From: Haliclystus octoradiatus
Lineage: Eukaryota; Cnidaria; Staurozoa; Stauromedusae; Haliclystidae
Assembly: GCA_916610825.1 (NCBI GenBank)
Contig: OU744447.1
Location: 8,873,402-8,937,401 of the forward strand
Length of the DNA: 64,000 bases
Direction: 5' to 3'
Shown: positions 45,801 through 57,696 of the stretch, piece after piece
Layout of the letters: the number at the start of each line of letters is the position of its first letter
Position numbering within the stretch: position 1 is the first letter of the stretch
The notes under the pieces: generated by a model
What the model was told of the DNA's origin: nothing
Database searches by the model: none
The model's input: the letters and a program-made list of their open reading frames with translations, nothing else
Position numbers and translations under genes: made by a program

Positions 45801-48800
45801 AACCGTTAACATTAACATTCTTAACGTACTATGTTTTCCGCTAAGTGATAAAAATCGTAATACAACAACTGATATACCAAGACGTAATGCATGTGCTTTT
45901 AAACTAGGCACTACATCTGCAACGTAATTGAGTACAATCCATATTATGCATGTAAAAGCCAAGAAGAAATCAAATCTGTTTCTCATACTAAGCCAATAAG
46001 CTGAAAATTTATAAGCAATTATTTTAACCAATGCATCAATGATAAATAACGAGCAGCATACAACAGAAATCGTAGTGAAAACAATCAATTGGGTATTAGT
46101 TAGAGACTCTGATGACCATTGTCCAAATGCTAGAGTTGATGTATTAATAAGAACAACAATAAAGTAAATACCATCATACCATTTTGTTTGTAAGAAATCA
46201 TATAACGCTGCAATAAATGAAGGTCCTTCAGGTCGTATAGGCATATGTAACGGTTGTGATAGCTTTAATCGCTTTTTTAAATCTTCCCAACGTCTTTGAT
46301 CAACAGTTAACAGAGCTGTACCTTTATTCTCATTAAAGTTGCTAACCACAACGCCGATAAATAAGGTTAGTCCAATTAGACCAGCAAAAAATACGTAAAC
46401 GTGAGGATAGAAGGCTGCCCAGCTACCTACTTGAGAATTCAATATATCTCGGACTTCAATCCATCCTTCGAGTGATAAAACTTCAAACATTGCAAGGAAA
46501 GCATTTCCCAAGTTATCAAAATCAAAGTTTCTTGGATTTGCCCATATTCTTGGTACAAGTATTTCCATATTTCCTTGGGGAAGTCCTCTTAGACTATTAC
46601 CAAGTGCGACTTGCGAATAAAACATACCCACGCATTCTCCTTTATTATTGATTCTTTCATCGTTACATCGGGCTAATTTATTAGCAAACATTTGCATACC
46701 ATAACTAGCAAAACAGAACATAAGTAAAAACTGTAAAACCGCAACTTTAAATATATCTTTATAACCTCTAATGAGAATATGTACAACTTTGATTAATGGT
46801 GGGGCAAGGGTTATGATTCTTAACGGACGAAGTGCTCTGAAAACTAATAAAAATTGTGCAACAGACATTGTTTCAGCAGATGATGGTTGCCATATTACAT
46901 ATATTAAACTAACAATATATATAAATACATGTAAAACACCAGCAAAGCTTTGAACAAGTGCTTTGGGAGTAAAAAATAAACCATCAGCTAAAATCTTGAT
47001 AATAAGTTCGATAGTTGTCGTAAGAACAAATATATATTCCATAATAGATGAATAGGTTCTATCAAAAGTACCATGTTCCTTTGTTTCAAACATCATAAAT
47101 ACACATGATACTTGTGTAAGAAATATCATCAGCCAATCTAAATAAGTTTGAGAACCAAGGTATTTTTTAAAACGTTGTATACTGAATGCACTATGAAGGT
47201 ATTTTTTATCTTTGTTATCTGGAAATGCTTCGTATCTCGCATGAACAACTTGCCGTAAAACCTTTCGCAATAGATTATTATATGGCAATGCAAACAATGA
47301 TTGATCAAACATTGGATAATTTTCTCTAAGGTTATCCACTTGTTCTTCTTTACGTCGTTGTGCTTCTTCTAATTTTTGACGAACAGATGAAAGATCAACA
47401 TCTTTACTGCGTCTATCTTGATGGGGAAAAGATACAGAGCTTACACCTCTTGTCGCTGAATTTTGTAATTTTCTCAGATTAGATCCAGTGGTTGTCACAT
47501 TACTTGAACCAACGGATGATTTAGCATTACTAGATTGACCTAACACACCCCTTCGACTCAGTCTTCGTCTTATTGATCCAGAAAATGCATTGGGACCTTG
47601 TCCTTTACGAAAATGTTCCCCTGGTGACACACCGTTGATTTTTTTGAGATGTGATTCTCTGATTAGTTGTGTAACAGTTGATTGTTTACGTAAAGCTTTT
47701 GCAAAAGAACTAGCATCTCTGGGATTTGATAGTAAATAGCCATTTCCAAGACGATCATCACCTGGGAATGTATCCATATTATCTGTACGATGAAGTAAGG
47801 GTAACATACTCTGGTTTAGAGGGACTTCAGAGTTTAAGAATTTATTCATGAAACTCTCTCTGACTTTTGGAACTGCACATTCTACATGGCGTAACTTAAC
47901 AATTCTTGGTTTGGCTTTGAAATTAGCAAATATTCTTAATCGTAATGGCAACTTTTCATGAATGTCAACAACGTCTTCTCCTATTTTCCGTTGTTTCAAC
48001 TCTTTTAATTCTTCATCCAATTCCAGATTATCAAGAATGAGGGCAACAAAGACGCTGATTAATATGACTGATGCAAATATGTGAAAGGAAATAAAGAATA
48101 AGAAAATTAATGCAGTATATCTTGTTTGTCCTTCAAATAGTAAAGAGTTCATCACTTCATTCCAACCTTCTTGCATTAATACTTGAAAAAGATTTTGAAA
48201 TGCATCGCCAAATGTTTGGAATAAAAACCCATCAGCCATTGAATCGTCAATATTACAAAATAATTGAAGACTTACTCCAGTCATAGCAACTAAAAATGAT
48301 AATGTAACAAAGAGTAAACTACCAAGTTTTTTCATACTTCCAAGAATACGTTTGGTGAATGATGTTAGTCCTGACCATGCTAACGCAAAACGAAATGGAC
48401 GTAGAGCTTTAAAAAGCATGAAAGCTCGTAAATCAAATATTACAGGAACCAAAAATAATGTACTACCAACACATAAAAGAAATTCAAATCTATAAACAAG
48501 ATTTTTTAAGTAAGAGTGAAGTCCAAATACCCATATTTTTATCAATGCCTCTAGATTAAAAAATATTGTAAAAGCAATCGGTAAGTACATAGTTTCAATA
48601 CGTGCTGCTTGTGTGATAGCGTCCAATAATATAACAGCGTAAATTAATATTAGAAATGGCCATGATTGGATAATCCTTTCACAATTATATTGAAAGGCAG
48701 TTCTTTGAGTTTGATCAACATTTACTAAAGCTAAATGTGTATCCATTTGACGAAAGACTTTAGTTTGTCGTTCTAGTTTATTTTTACCACCAACTGTCCA

Positions 48801-49988
48801 TAGACTATGTACATCACTTCTTATATCAGCAAAGGTCTCTGTAACAATAGCAATAAATACATTTTTAACTAACCAAGCAATGAAGAAAATTGAGAATATA
48901 AAATAAACAACTGCAAATCCAGAATGATGCGTATCCATAGCAGCGTACATAACAACCGACCATCCTTCCATTGACGATGCTTCATAAACGGTAAGAAGAC
49001 CATTTGCAATATTTTGAAAATAATGCATATCCTGTCTGAATCGTTTCAAATTTAGATCAACACAATTGTAGCCATCTTGACATTTGTGACCTCCAACATT
49101 ATTAGGGTCACATCTTGAAACAGGAACTGTTAATTGAGATGATGTAAAATCAGTAGAATTAAAACCAGATTGAAGACAGAAATATTTTAAAGGGCCAAAT
49201 ATTTGTACACCAATAACAGCTGTAAGGGCCATAAAATAAATCGAAAAGAGTAATACACTCCATATTTGGCGAAATGATCTTTGTGACACTGTTTTTGGTA
49301 AACTCAGATGCAGAACTGATTTAACAACACGAGCAATTATCAATGGACGTGGAGAACGAAAACCAGAAAACCATGTATATATATGAGGTTTATAACCAGC
49401 TAGTTCAATTACTTGTAAAGTGATAGATACTATGATAAAAAATAACATTAACGCTTCAAATACTCTTCCTGCACACCTGAAATAAGATGAACGACTTGCA
49501 AGTTTTGGTTTTATTAGTCCTTTTTCAGATACTTTAATTCCCATCTCAATTGTTAATATCAGAGCTACTATACAGTCAATAATAAATGTGATATAAAGTA
49601 AAGAAGGGTGTTTTTTAAATGTTGCTGGTGTGTTCATACAAACAGATGCCAAACTTAATAAACATGCCGCCATTATTATTGCTCTGAACCATATTCGACG
49701 GCGAAATAGAAATATGTTATTTTTCAATACTGAGTCCTCTGTTACAATTATAAAATCTTGCATAGCTGCTTGTTCTTCTTCATCTGCACTTGCAAACTGG
49801 TTATCCGTTGTTCTTAAAGCCAATCCATTCCTTCTAGGACGAGATAGTTTATGCCGAAGGGACATCGTTGATGAAACGGCTGCTGATCGTCTGACAGGCG
49901 AACTCAAAATACCACTGACTAAAGATGCTGATCTAGACCCATTCGAGTAGTTATTAAAACTTGAGGCTTTTCTACGCTCCATTGTCAT
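42556..49988 (-). CDS. NALCN: NALCN sodium-leak channel
   Basis: Two exons: 44999-49988 (4990 bp) and 42556-42878; the donor CAG/gtaaat and acceptor attctag agree in phase 1, giving 1770 residues (human: 1738). NALCN is a four-repeat plasma-membrane channel carrying the background Na+ leak with UNC79, UNC80 and FAM155. Seen: repeats I-IV at about 100-410, 440-680, 1000-1250 and 1290-1560, with reduced S4 charges (for example PRPLIIARVVKSVLHL and LLVFRALRPLRIITLAPP). Pore motifs are MEGWSVVM, QEGWNEVM, LEGWIEVR and GEDWNKIM, placing the filter at E341, E607, E1174 and E1457. Vertebrate NALCN has Lys in repeat III (EEKE); here it is Glu. The near absence of introns is odd, since the vertebrate gene has over 40 exons. 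The large frame is open and conserved, so it is not a decayed retrocopy. The terminal exon fits by phase and context; its sequence is less conserved. Confidence 0.93.
42961..43132. mobile_element. hAT-type MITE with perfect 8-bp duplication
   Basis: 172 bp, CTGGGTCTG...TTGTTGGACCCTG, flanked by ACTAACTC at 42953-42960 and 43133-43140. Colinear with the MITE at 52446-52619. It lies in the NALCN intron. Confidence 0.85.
43331..43710. mobile_element. Foldback element with 12-bp flanking duplication
   Basis: Inverted arms of about 60-70 bp share ACAGACCGCGATTCATTCAC and AAAAGAATAGGGTCTGTGTG (left at about 43342, right inverted to about 43699). The element is flanked by TTGTTTCAGTAG on both sides (43319-43330 and 43711-43722). 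The middle has no coding capacity I can see. Confidence 0.75.
43723..44998. other. Remainder of the NALCN intron
   Basis: AT-rich, no repeat or exon recognised. The donor CAG/gtaaat is at 44999/44998. Confidence 0.4.
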
Positions 49989-51205
<1,217 letters not shown>

Positions 51206-54200
51206 TCAATCGAACGAGACACGACCCAGCAAACCCTTTCGAAACATTCTTAAAAAATGATTTGAGCATTGCAACACATCCGGGGCAGACCCTGAAAATA
51301 AAACAACAAAACTATAAAATTGACAGATATTTCTTGTTACGTATTTGAGCGGGAAAACACATGGGAACAACTTGAGAGATATTTGGGAAACTAGAAACAC
51401 TCACCATAAAAGCTCATGTTTCCTGACAATTTCACGTGTTTCCCAGCATGACGCATCCCGCCCAAACACGGCTGTTATGTGGTAACTCTTTATTCTAAAA
51501 TACGATGTCCTAGCTGAACATAATCCTGCAATTTGATTAGTTGATTCATGTGTTTGGAAATTCTAGGATAAACATTCTTCAAAATTTTGTTGGAATTTGG
51601 AGATAAAATTCTGTTAACATCTCAAAGCTGAAGAAGAATAGGGGAATTACAATGTATTATTAAAAATAAAATATCAACAAAAGCTGTCTCCAAGTAAGAA
51701 AGACGAACATTATGAAGTTTTGATTTAATCGGGAAACATTTCAGTAAGTAATAACATTGAATTGAAATTGAATTTTACATCACCAATTCAAGATTCGAAC
51801 AACTTTCCACAATATAAACAAACATAATCCTGAAATTTGCTTTATTTTAGAAAAGTGTTACCACACGCTTGCCAATGTTTTTATTCAAATTTACTACATT
51901 TGGAAAGGTTGAGAGACACTCGGGAAGTGTTGAAGGCACTCGCCTCAGAGGCTTGAGCTTTCAACACTTCAGTTGTGTCATATTCCAACATTTATTGTGT
52001 AGTAAATATGAATACAAACACGTCACGGAAAGTGTGTGGTACCCTTTAATGAAAATATGTAGTAAATGTGTGGAAATAAATTCAACAATTTTCGTAACTC
52101 ATGAATCAAAAATAAACCAATTAGAACGCAGAGATCAATTTATATTAACCGTGAATCAACCGATACAGGAAATCATCACTCAAGTAGCATGTTGCAAAGC
52201 AATGTTCAATTGAGATTTTACTGATATGTCATTTAAATGTGAAAACATAGTATTAGTTTATTTCAGTAATAGATCAAAGTGAATAAATTGTATCACCTGC
52301 CATAAAACCAGTTTTAAGTGAAATATATTCAACAAGATCATCATATACATCTGTCGGATTTGGAATATTATAGTATGTGGCATATCTAAGAAATAAAACA
52401 AATTATCATTAGACATAATAGAGCATATATGGCATTGATTATCAACAGGGTCCGACAAAACGTTCAGCCTTCTGGAATCCTAGAGGCATTTCAAGATTTT
52501 CTTCGGAATCCTTTTGTTGAGGTTGGACCAAAAAATCATAAAAATATCAATTTTCTTCCAAATTTGCTCTAGCCTTCCGGAATCTAGGATTTCAGGATCC
52601 CTACTTTTGTCGGACCCTGATCATCAATAATAAATGTATTTTCTCACTCTGTGTTTCCTGATTGGTTTAGCCAGTACAGTAGATAATCAGCAACAATGTC
52701 CTCATCAATCACTTGACTGGAATAACAACCTGTGATAAAACAAACACAGACATGTGACCTTTGAAAGACACATTGATTCAAATTTCAAAATAGTCTGAAC
52801 CAAATAATTACAGTATAATCATTTGAAAAGGATGTCAGTGGGGGAAAGTCAATAGCTGCGGTTTCACGATAGGAAAAAAGTCAATAACTACAGTTTCAAA
52901 ATGATGAAAATAGTTTGAAATTCGCTACATAAAGCCAAACAAGTCGAAGATAATATCTTCATTGCCAACCATCTCACGTCTTCATTGTCTGCTTTATATA
53001 CAGAGTTGATTCAAAAGAATAATGATTTTCATGTATTACTACTGAAGTGGCCACTATAGATAGGTGATGGCTAAGTAAGTTTGACTGTGAATTGTTAGAT
53101 TATTTAAGTTTATCAAGTCATTATAGCACAGTTCACATTTCAAGTAGCACAGAGGTATAATGTCTGCATGACATGAGGGAGACATTAGGGTTTGACCCCG
53201 CGTCGGTGCCCATACATTTTTATAAATTATCAATTGTAATTTCAAATTATTGTCCGTTTGAAATAACACATGATGATAAACATCACTCAAATAGATAGGC
53301 GCTTCCCCTGCAAAAATGGCCCAACTTTTATAGACATTTTCATGAACTGTTCATGAAGGTTCATGAAAATTGAGGCCATTTAACGTTCATGGACTGTTCA
53401 TGAACTCCTAAACTGTTTTTGCAGGGGTTGCTACTGTATATGTGAATGTTAGTCATATATGCAACACTTCTAGAGAATATGATTGAAATAAAGATTTTTA
53501 AAACATTGGGTTACCCAAGACTACCAGCTTCAAACCAGTTTCAGCATCCATCACATGAGGTAAGATAATACCTAAAAATTCAAACAAAATTAAACACTGC
53601 AGCAAGCCTAAACACAGATAGCCTACACTATGAATCTCTGGCATACTGAATCGCTACTGAAAACCTACTAAAAACATACTGGAATGGTATTGGATACTGA
53701 AAACATACTGCAATAGGATTGGCCGATTGGGTACTGAAACCATACTGAAATTCACCACACAACCAAATCTAGATTGTTCTAATTCTACTGAAAATCTATT
53801 GATAGGCACCTTAAAATTTTAAAGCGACTGATCAGTCAAAAAGAACCCAATTCAGTAGCCTATAAAGTAAGTTTTCAGTATGTTTCCAGCAGGTTTTCAG
53901 ATTTTAAAAGTGATAAAAGAGATGAAATCATATGCAACCAATTGAATTGAACAATAATAGCCTACCTGGTGTGTCGTAAACGTACACTTTTGGATGCGTT
54001 CGTTTGATCTATAAACAAGCAAATACAATATATATGTGATCAAAGATGGATTAATTAGCAAGTGAACAATCAATAACAAACATCTAATTTCTTACAGCAA
54101 TCTTGTGCATTACAGATTTGGTGACACCTGGAAGCTTGCCGACGGCAGTTGCTTTTCCACCTACAAACAAAATCAACGCTTGTTCAAATATTAATCATTT

Positions 54201-54730
54201 AGCAATTTACTCTACATCTGTGAAAAAAATTCACGAATTTATGGTATGAAATCATGAAGCGTTCATGAACAATCCTGAAAAGTTCATGAACAGTTCATAG
54301 ACTTACAAGGAGATGTCTATGTCCAAAAACTGTTCATGAATTGATTAATTTTTTACACAGGGGTGAGTATTCACATAGTTGTGCCTTATGGGCGCTTGTA
54401 TTTGATAGAATTCTAAAAGAATTATTGAGCGGTTAATTAAAAAGTTGATACTACTCTGTACAATCGCTCTGTTTTGTTTAGGCTACATCATTTTGTGATT
54501 CATAAGGACTTGCCATTCAGTTTTGTTTACATCGTTTTATAAATAAAAACATATTTAAAACGTTTCAATGATTCGTCATGCCACTTGACACCATCTATTG
54601 TTATAAAGTGAAAAAGGCAATTTGCATTACCTTTCCTAGTTGCCAGCACGCGCATTTTATTAATAAGAGATGACTTTCCAACATTAGGGATTCCACACAC
54701 AAGAATGTTTTGTTCACTGTCAGGTGTAGT
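51206..54730 (-). CDS. MTG1: MTG1 mitochondrial ribosome-associated GTPase, last seven exons
   Basis: Exons 54631-54730, 54096-54160, 53966-54008, 53515-53571, 52648-52729, 52297-52385 and 51206-51291 (TGA 51206-51208), all GT/AG with matching phases. MTG1 is a circularly permuted GTPase (YlqF/RbgA type) of the mitochondrial matrix that helps assemble the large ribosomal subunit. Seen: the P-loop GIPNVGKSSLINKM with NILVC before it, the G2-like GVTKSVM, the G3 motif VYVYDTPG, then LPHVMDAETGLKLVVLG and the C-terminal DYLLYWLN and FRKGLLGR segments, in the order of human MTG1. The permuted G4 motif and mitochondrial targeting signal are upstream, beyond the retroelements that fill the preceding intron to the end of the window. 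Confidence 0.92.
51852..52044. mobile_element. Foldback element, second copy of the 27032 family
   Basis: Ends GTGTTACCACACGCTTGCC and an inverted GTGTGTGGTACCC, with internal inverted AATTTACTAC and TAGTAAATATGAAT. It lies in an MTG1 intron. The neighbouring 51320-51490 has related GTTAC...GTGGTAAC ends and may be a third, diverged copy. Confidence 0.65.
52446..52619. mobile_element. hAT-type MITE, best-preserved copy
   Basis: 174 bp with 15-bp perfect terminal inverted repeats CAGGGTCCGACAAAA, flanked by ATTATCAA (52438-52445) and ATCATCAA (52620-52627), 7 of 8 matching. It lies in an MTG1 intron. Confidence 0.9.
53305..53427. mobile_element. Palindromic GTTCATGAAC element, intact copy
   Basis: 123 bp with 12-bp terminal inverted repeats CCCCTGCAAAAA, enclosing several CATGAACTGTTCATGAA palindromes. 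Related copies are at about 6085-6295, 22441-22556, 42206-42390 and 54218-54363. No clear target duplication. Confidence 0.7.
54218..54363. mobile_element. Palindromic GTTCATGAAC element copy in MTG1 intron
   Basis: Begins CTGTGAAAAAAATT and ends AATTTTTTACACAGGGG, with internal GTTCATGAACAGTTCAT. Same family as 53305-53427. Confidence 0.6.
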
Positions 54731-54856
54731 CTAAATAGAGAAACATTTGACAGTCAATATGTTTATTATCTATATTATAACGGGCAATAATAACAACAAC
54801 ATCAAACAGATTTGAATAATTTTGAGACTTGAATTTTAATTTAACAAATGGCTTAC

Positions 54857-55035
54857 TGTTACGTACAGCTTAACTGTATGTAACCTGAGTAAGTGTAACC
54901 TGATATGAGCGTGACTGCTATTATCGAATATGTATGTAACCTATGTTTTAGTTTATTCCCCTCGTGGCAACTGTACGAACATGTTGTATTGAAGTCTTAA
55001 TTATATACTATCAATCTATCAGTTTGATTGTGACA
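54857..55035 (+). repeat. Presumed 5' LTR of the deleted Mag-like element
   Basis: Bounds are inferred from TG at 54857 and CA at 55034-55035, immediately before the TGG primer site. The partner LTR is outside the window, so the left edge is uncertain. Confidence 0.55.
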
Positions 55036-55130
55036 TGGTGTCAGATGTTAAATTTATTATATTACTACAAGTTATTTTATATTTTCCATTATACTTTAAT
55101 TACTAACTGTTAAAATCAGCGTTAGCCAAA

Positions 55131-56480
55131 ATGGCACAATATCAACAGCCAGCGAAATTTTCATTTAAACCGGCCGATTGGGAAGATTGGTTAGATGATT
55201 TTAACCGGTTCAGAAGAATTTCGTTTCTGGATAAACAAGTTGGTGAAAATCAACGAGATGCTTCAATTTACTGCATGGGTGGCAGAGAAGCTTCAAAGAT
55301 TTTTAAAACGTTATCGTTGGATGCTAAAATAAAGCCAGAAGACGCAGACGAATATTATAAAGAAATCAGTGAGAAATTTACAGGATATTTCATCCCTAAA
55401 CGAAACATAATACATGAACGGGCGATTTTTAACGAAAGGAGACAAAACCAAGGGGAATCCGTTGAAGAATATATTCGGTCATTACAAGAATTAGTTATTC
55501 ATTGTTCGTATATCGACGCAGATGACCACGTGCGTGATCGTCTTGTTCTTGGTCTGAAAGACAAACAAGTCAAGCAAAAATTACAGCTTACCAGTGGATT
55601 AACTTTGGCCAAAGCTATTGATATCTCAAGACAAACAGAGATGATTAAAATGCAAATTAAACAACAATCGCGAATGAATGAAGATGATGATAGCGTGTCG
55701 AGCGTGAATGAAGAGTTGAGTGTTCAAGAGTTGCGGTCAAACAAAGGTCGATATCAGAGGAATTGGTCTTCAACAGCAACACGAACAACGCGTCAAAATC
55801 AAGATTGCAGCCAATGTGGATATCAACACGAGCAAGATCGATGTCCTGCAAAAGGAAAGAGTTGCAACAAATGTAAACGACCAGGACATTTTGCGAAAAT
55901 GTGTCGTTCAAAGAATATCAGGGAAATAGTAGAAGTTGAGACAGACGAGGATAGCAATGATGAATTTTATTTGGATTCCATTACATACAACAAAGCCAAT
56001 GCGGAACCATGGAATATAAACATGAAGATAAATATGAAAGATATAGAATTTAAATTGGATACTGGTGCAGACGTTACAGTTATTACAGAGAGCACTTGGG
56101 AAAGTTTATATCCGAAACCTGAACTTGCAGCCGTAAGCAAACACCTGTCATCGCCTGGCGGGGCAGTTCGTTGTGTTGGTAAGTTTACAACTAAGTTATG
56201 TCACGGTTCAACGTTTAAGAACTGTGAGATATATGTAATCCGTGGAACGAAAAACAATTTGTTAGGACGAAATGAACTCATTACATTTAATCTAATTAAA
56301 CGCATTGACAATATTGAAAATAATATATTTGCATCTTTTGGTAAAATGATTACAACACCAGTAAAAATCACCCTTAAGGATGGTGCTACTCCTTCTTTCG
56401 TGACAGCTCCACGTAGAGTACCGTTTCCTATTTTGCCTGAAGTTAAGAAAAAAGAACCTTTGGAAAGAAAAACAACATAG
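55131..56480 (+). pseudogene. Gag-protease of the deleted Mag-like element
   Basis: 449 residues: gag with FKPADWEDWLDDFNRFR, two zinc knuckles (CSQCGYQHEQDRCP and CNKCKRPGHFAKMC, about 225-262), retropepsin LDTGADVTVI at about 308, and the very start of RT (RRVPFPILPEVKKK). The frame then stops at TAG 56478. A one-base shift in the A-run at about 56464 would carry on into the integrase C-terminal frame, so the internal deletion junction is within a few codons of 56460. The product could still make particles, but no enzyme beyond protease. Confidence 0.85.
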
Positions 56481-56483
56481 AAA

Positions 56484-56895
56484 TACAACATATAGTACAA
56501 CAGGTGTTGCACCAGCTGTAGCGCTGATGGGACGAAATCTTCAGATGAAATTGCCATTTCTACCATCAACTCTCATACCAAAATCACCAGTGGATAGACA
56601 GATGAGGAAAAATGATATTCAACAAAAAGAAAGGTACAAGAAAAATTATGACTCTCGAAATGGAGCACGAGATTTACCGGTATTAAAAGTAAATGATTAC
56701 GTACGTACTCGTATTGGGAAGGATAACAAATGGAGTGAAAAAGGGAAAATTATTGCTGCTAATAAGTCAAGAAGATCATACTTAATTAAATTCAATGGAG
56801 CAATATACAGGAGGAATCGGCAACATCTAAAGTTAGTACCAAGTATTACTACTGATGAAGAAGATCATGATCTAGAAGTAGCCGATGATACTAAC
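56484..56895 (+). pseudogene. Integrase C-terminal fragment of the Mag-like element
   Basis: Reads TTGVAPAVALMGRNLQM, a DIQQKERYKKNYDSRNGARDLP linker in short form, and the C-terminal DYVRTRIGKDNKW...RRNRQHLKLVP beta domain typical of Mag integrases. The BEL LTR at 56896 interrupts it; the frame runs briefly into the LTR. The continuation lies at 63922-64000. Confidence 0.8.
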
Positions 56896-57318
56896 TGTTG
56901 TACCAGTATATTTTGAAACAGAAACACGCGCTCTTATTCAAGTTAATAGAGTTGAAGCAATAAAACAGCAGTGATATTTTCAAATCTCTATTCGTCAACA
57001 AATGAATAATATAATAATGAACGGTTTTCTAAAATAAGATAACAATAACAATTAGTATAACATTAAATATTCATAATCACTAAATAACAATTAATAACAA
57101 TTAACAATAAAATGAATAAATACCTTGGTTTATCTTCACAAATAACATTGAACAACAGTTTAAACACTTTGGTTGCAAATTAAATTATTTCTACTTTCAA
57201 TACTCCTATCTCAACGGAGATCACAATACAACAACAAATATTACAGAAAACTAAACCCTAATTACAGAAAAAGGGCGTTGTCACGTGACAACATTTCCTG
57301 TTACCCACAGAGGTAACA
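56896..57318 (-). repeat. 3' LTR of BEL/Pao element
   Basis: 423 bp; the internal side (57319 on) reads, on the minus strand, a G-rich ATGGGGGTCGG that may be the polypurine tract. Confidence 0.92.
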
Positions 57319-57543
57319 TACCGACCCCCATGAGAACACTCGGGTTCTCATAACTAAATCTAAATACAATGTCTAATACAAAGATAATTAAATTGAACAA
57401 TAAATGAACAATAATACAAATAAAATTACCTTAACATTTCTAAATCTTTAAATCTATTTAATAATACACACTTATATAACTAGCTTCTAAACTTTAACAT
57501 TTTTATAATCAATTTATATTTATTTTTGTACTTTTATATTTTC

Positions 57544-57546
<3 letters not shown>

Positions 57547-57640
<94 letters not shown>

Positions 57641-57646
57641 TATTAT
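57547..57646. repeat. (TTA)n microsatellite inside the BEL element
   Basis: About 33 TTA units, followed by two T-rich tracts to 57682. It lies just downstream of the pol stop on the minus strand. Confidence 0.97.
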
Positions 57647-57696
57647 ATATTTTTTTTTTTTTAATTTTTTTTTTTTTTTTTTCAACACTGGTTCAC

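Noticed and set aside
49630-49950. 106-codon frame antisense to NALCN
   Set aside because: Shadow of a conserved coding exon on the other strand.
44999-49988. NALCN as a dead processed pseudogene
   Set aside because: No frameshift or stop in 1663 codons, no poly-A tail or flanking duplication seen, and a spliced terminal exon follows in phase.
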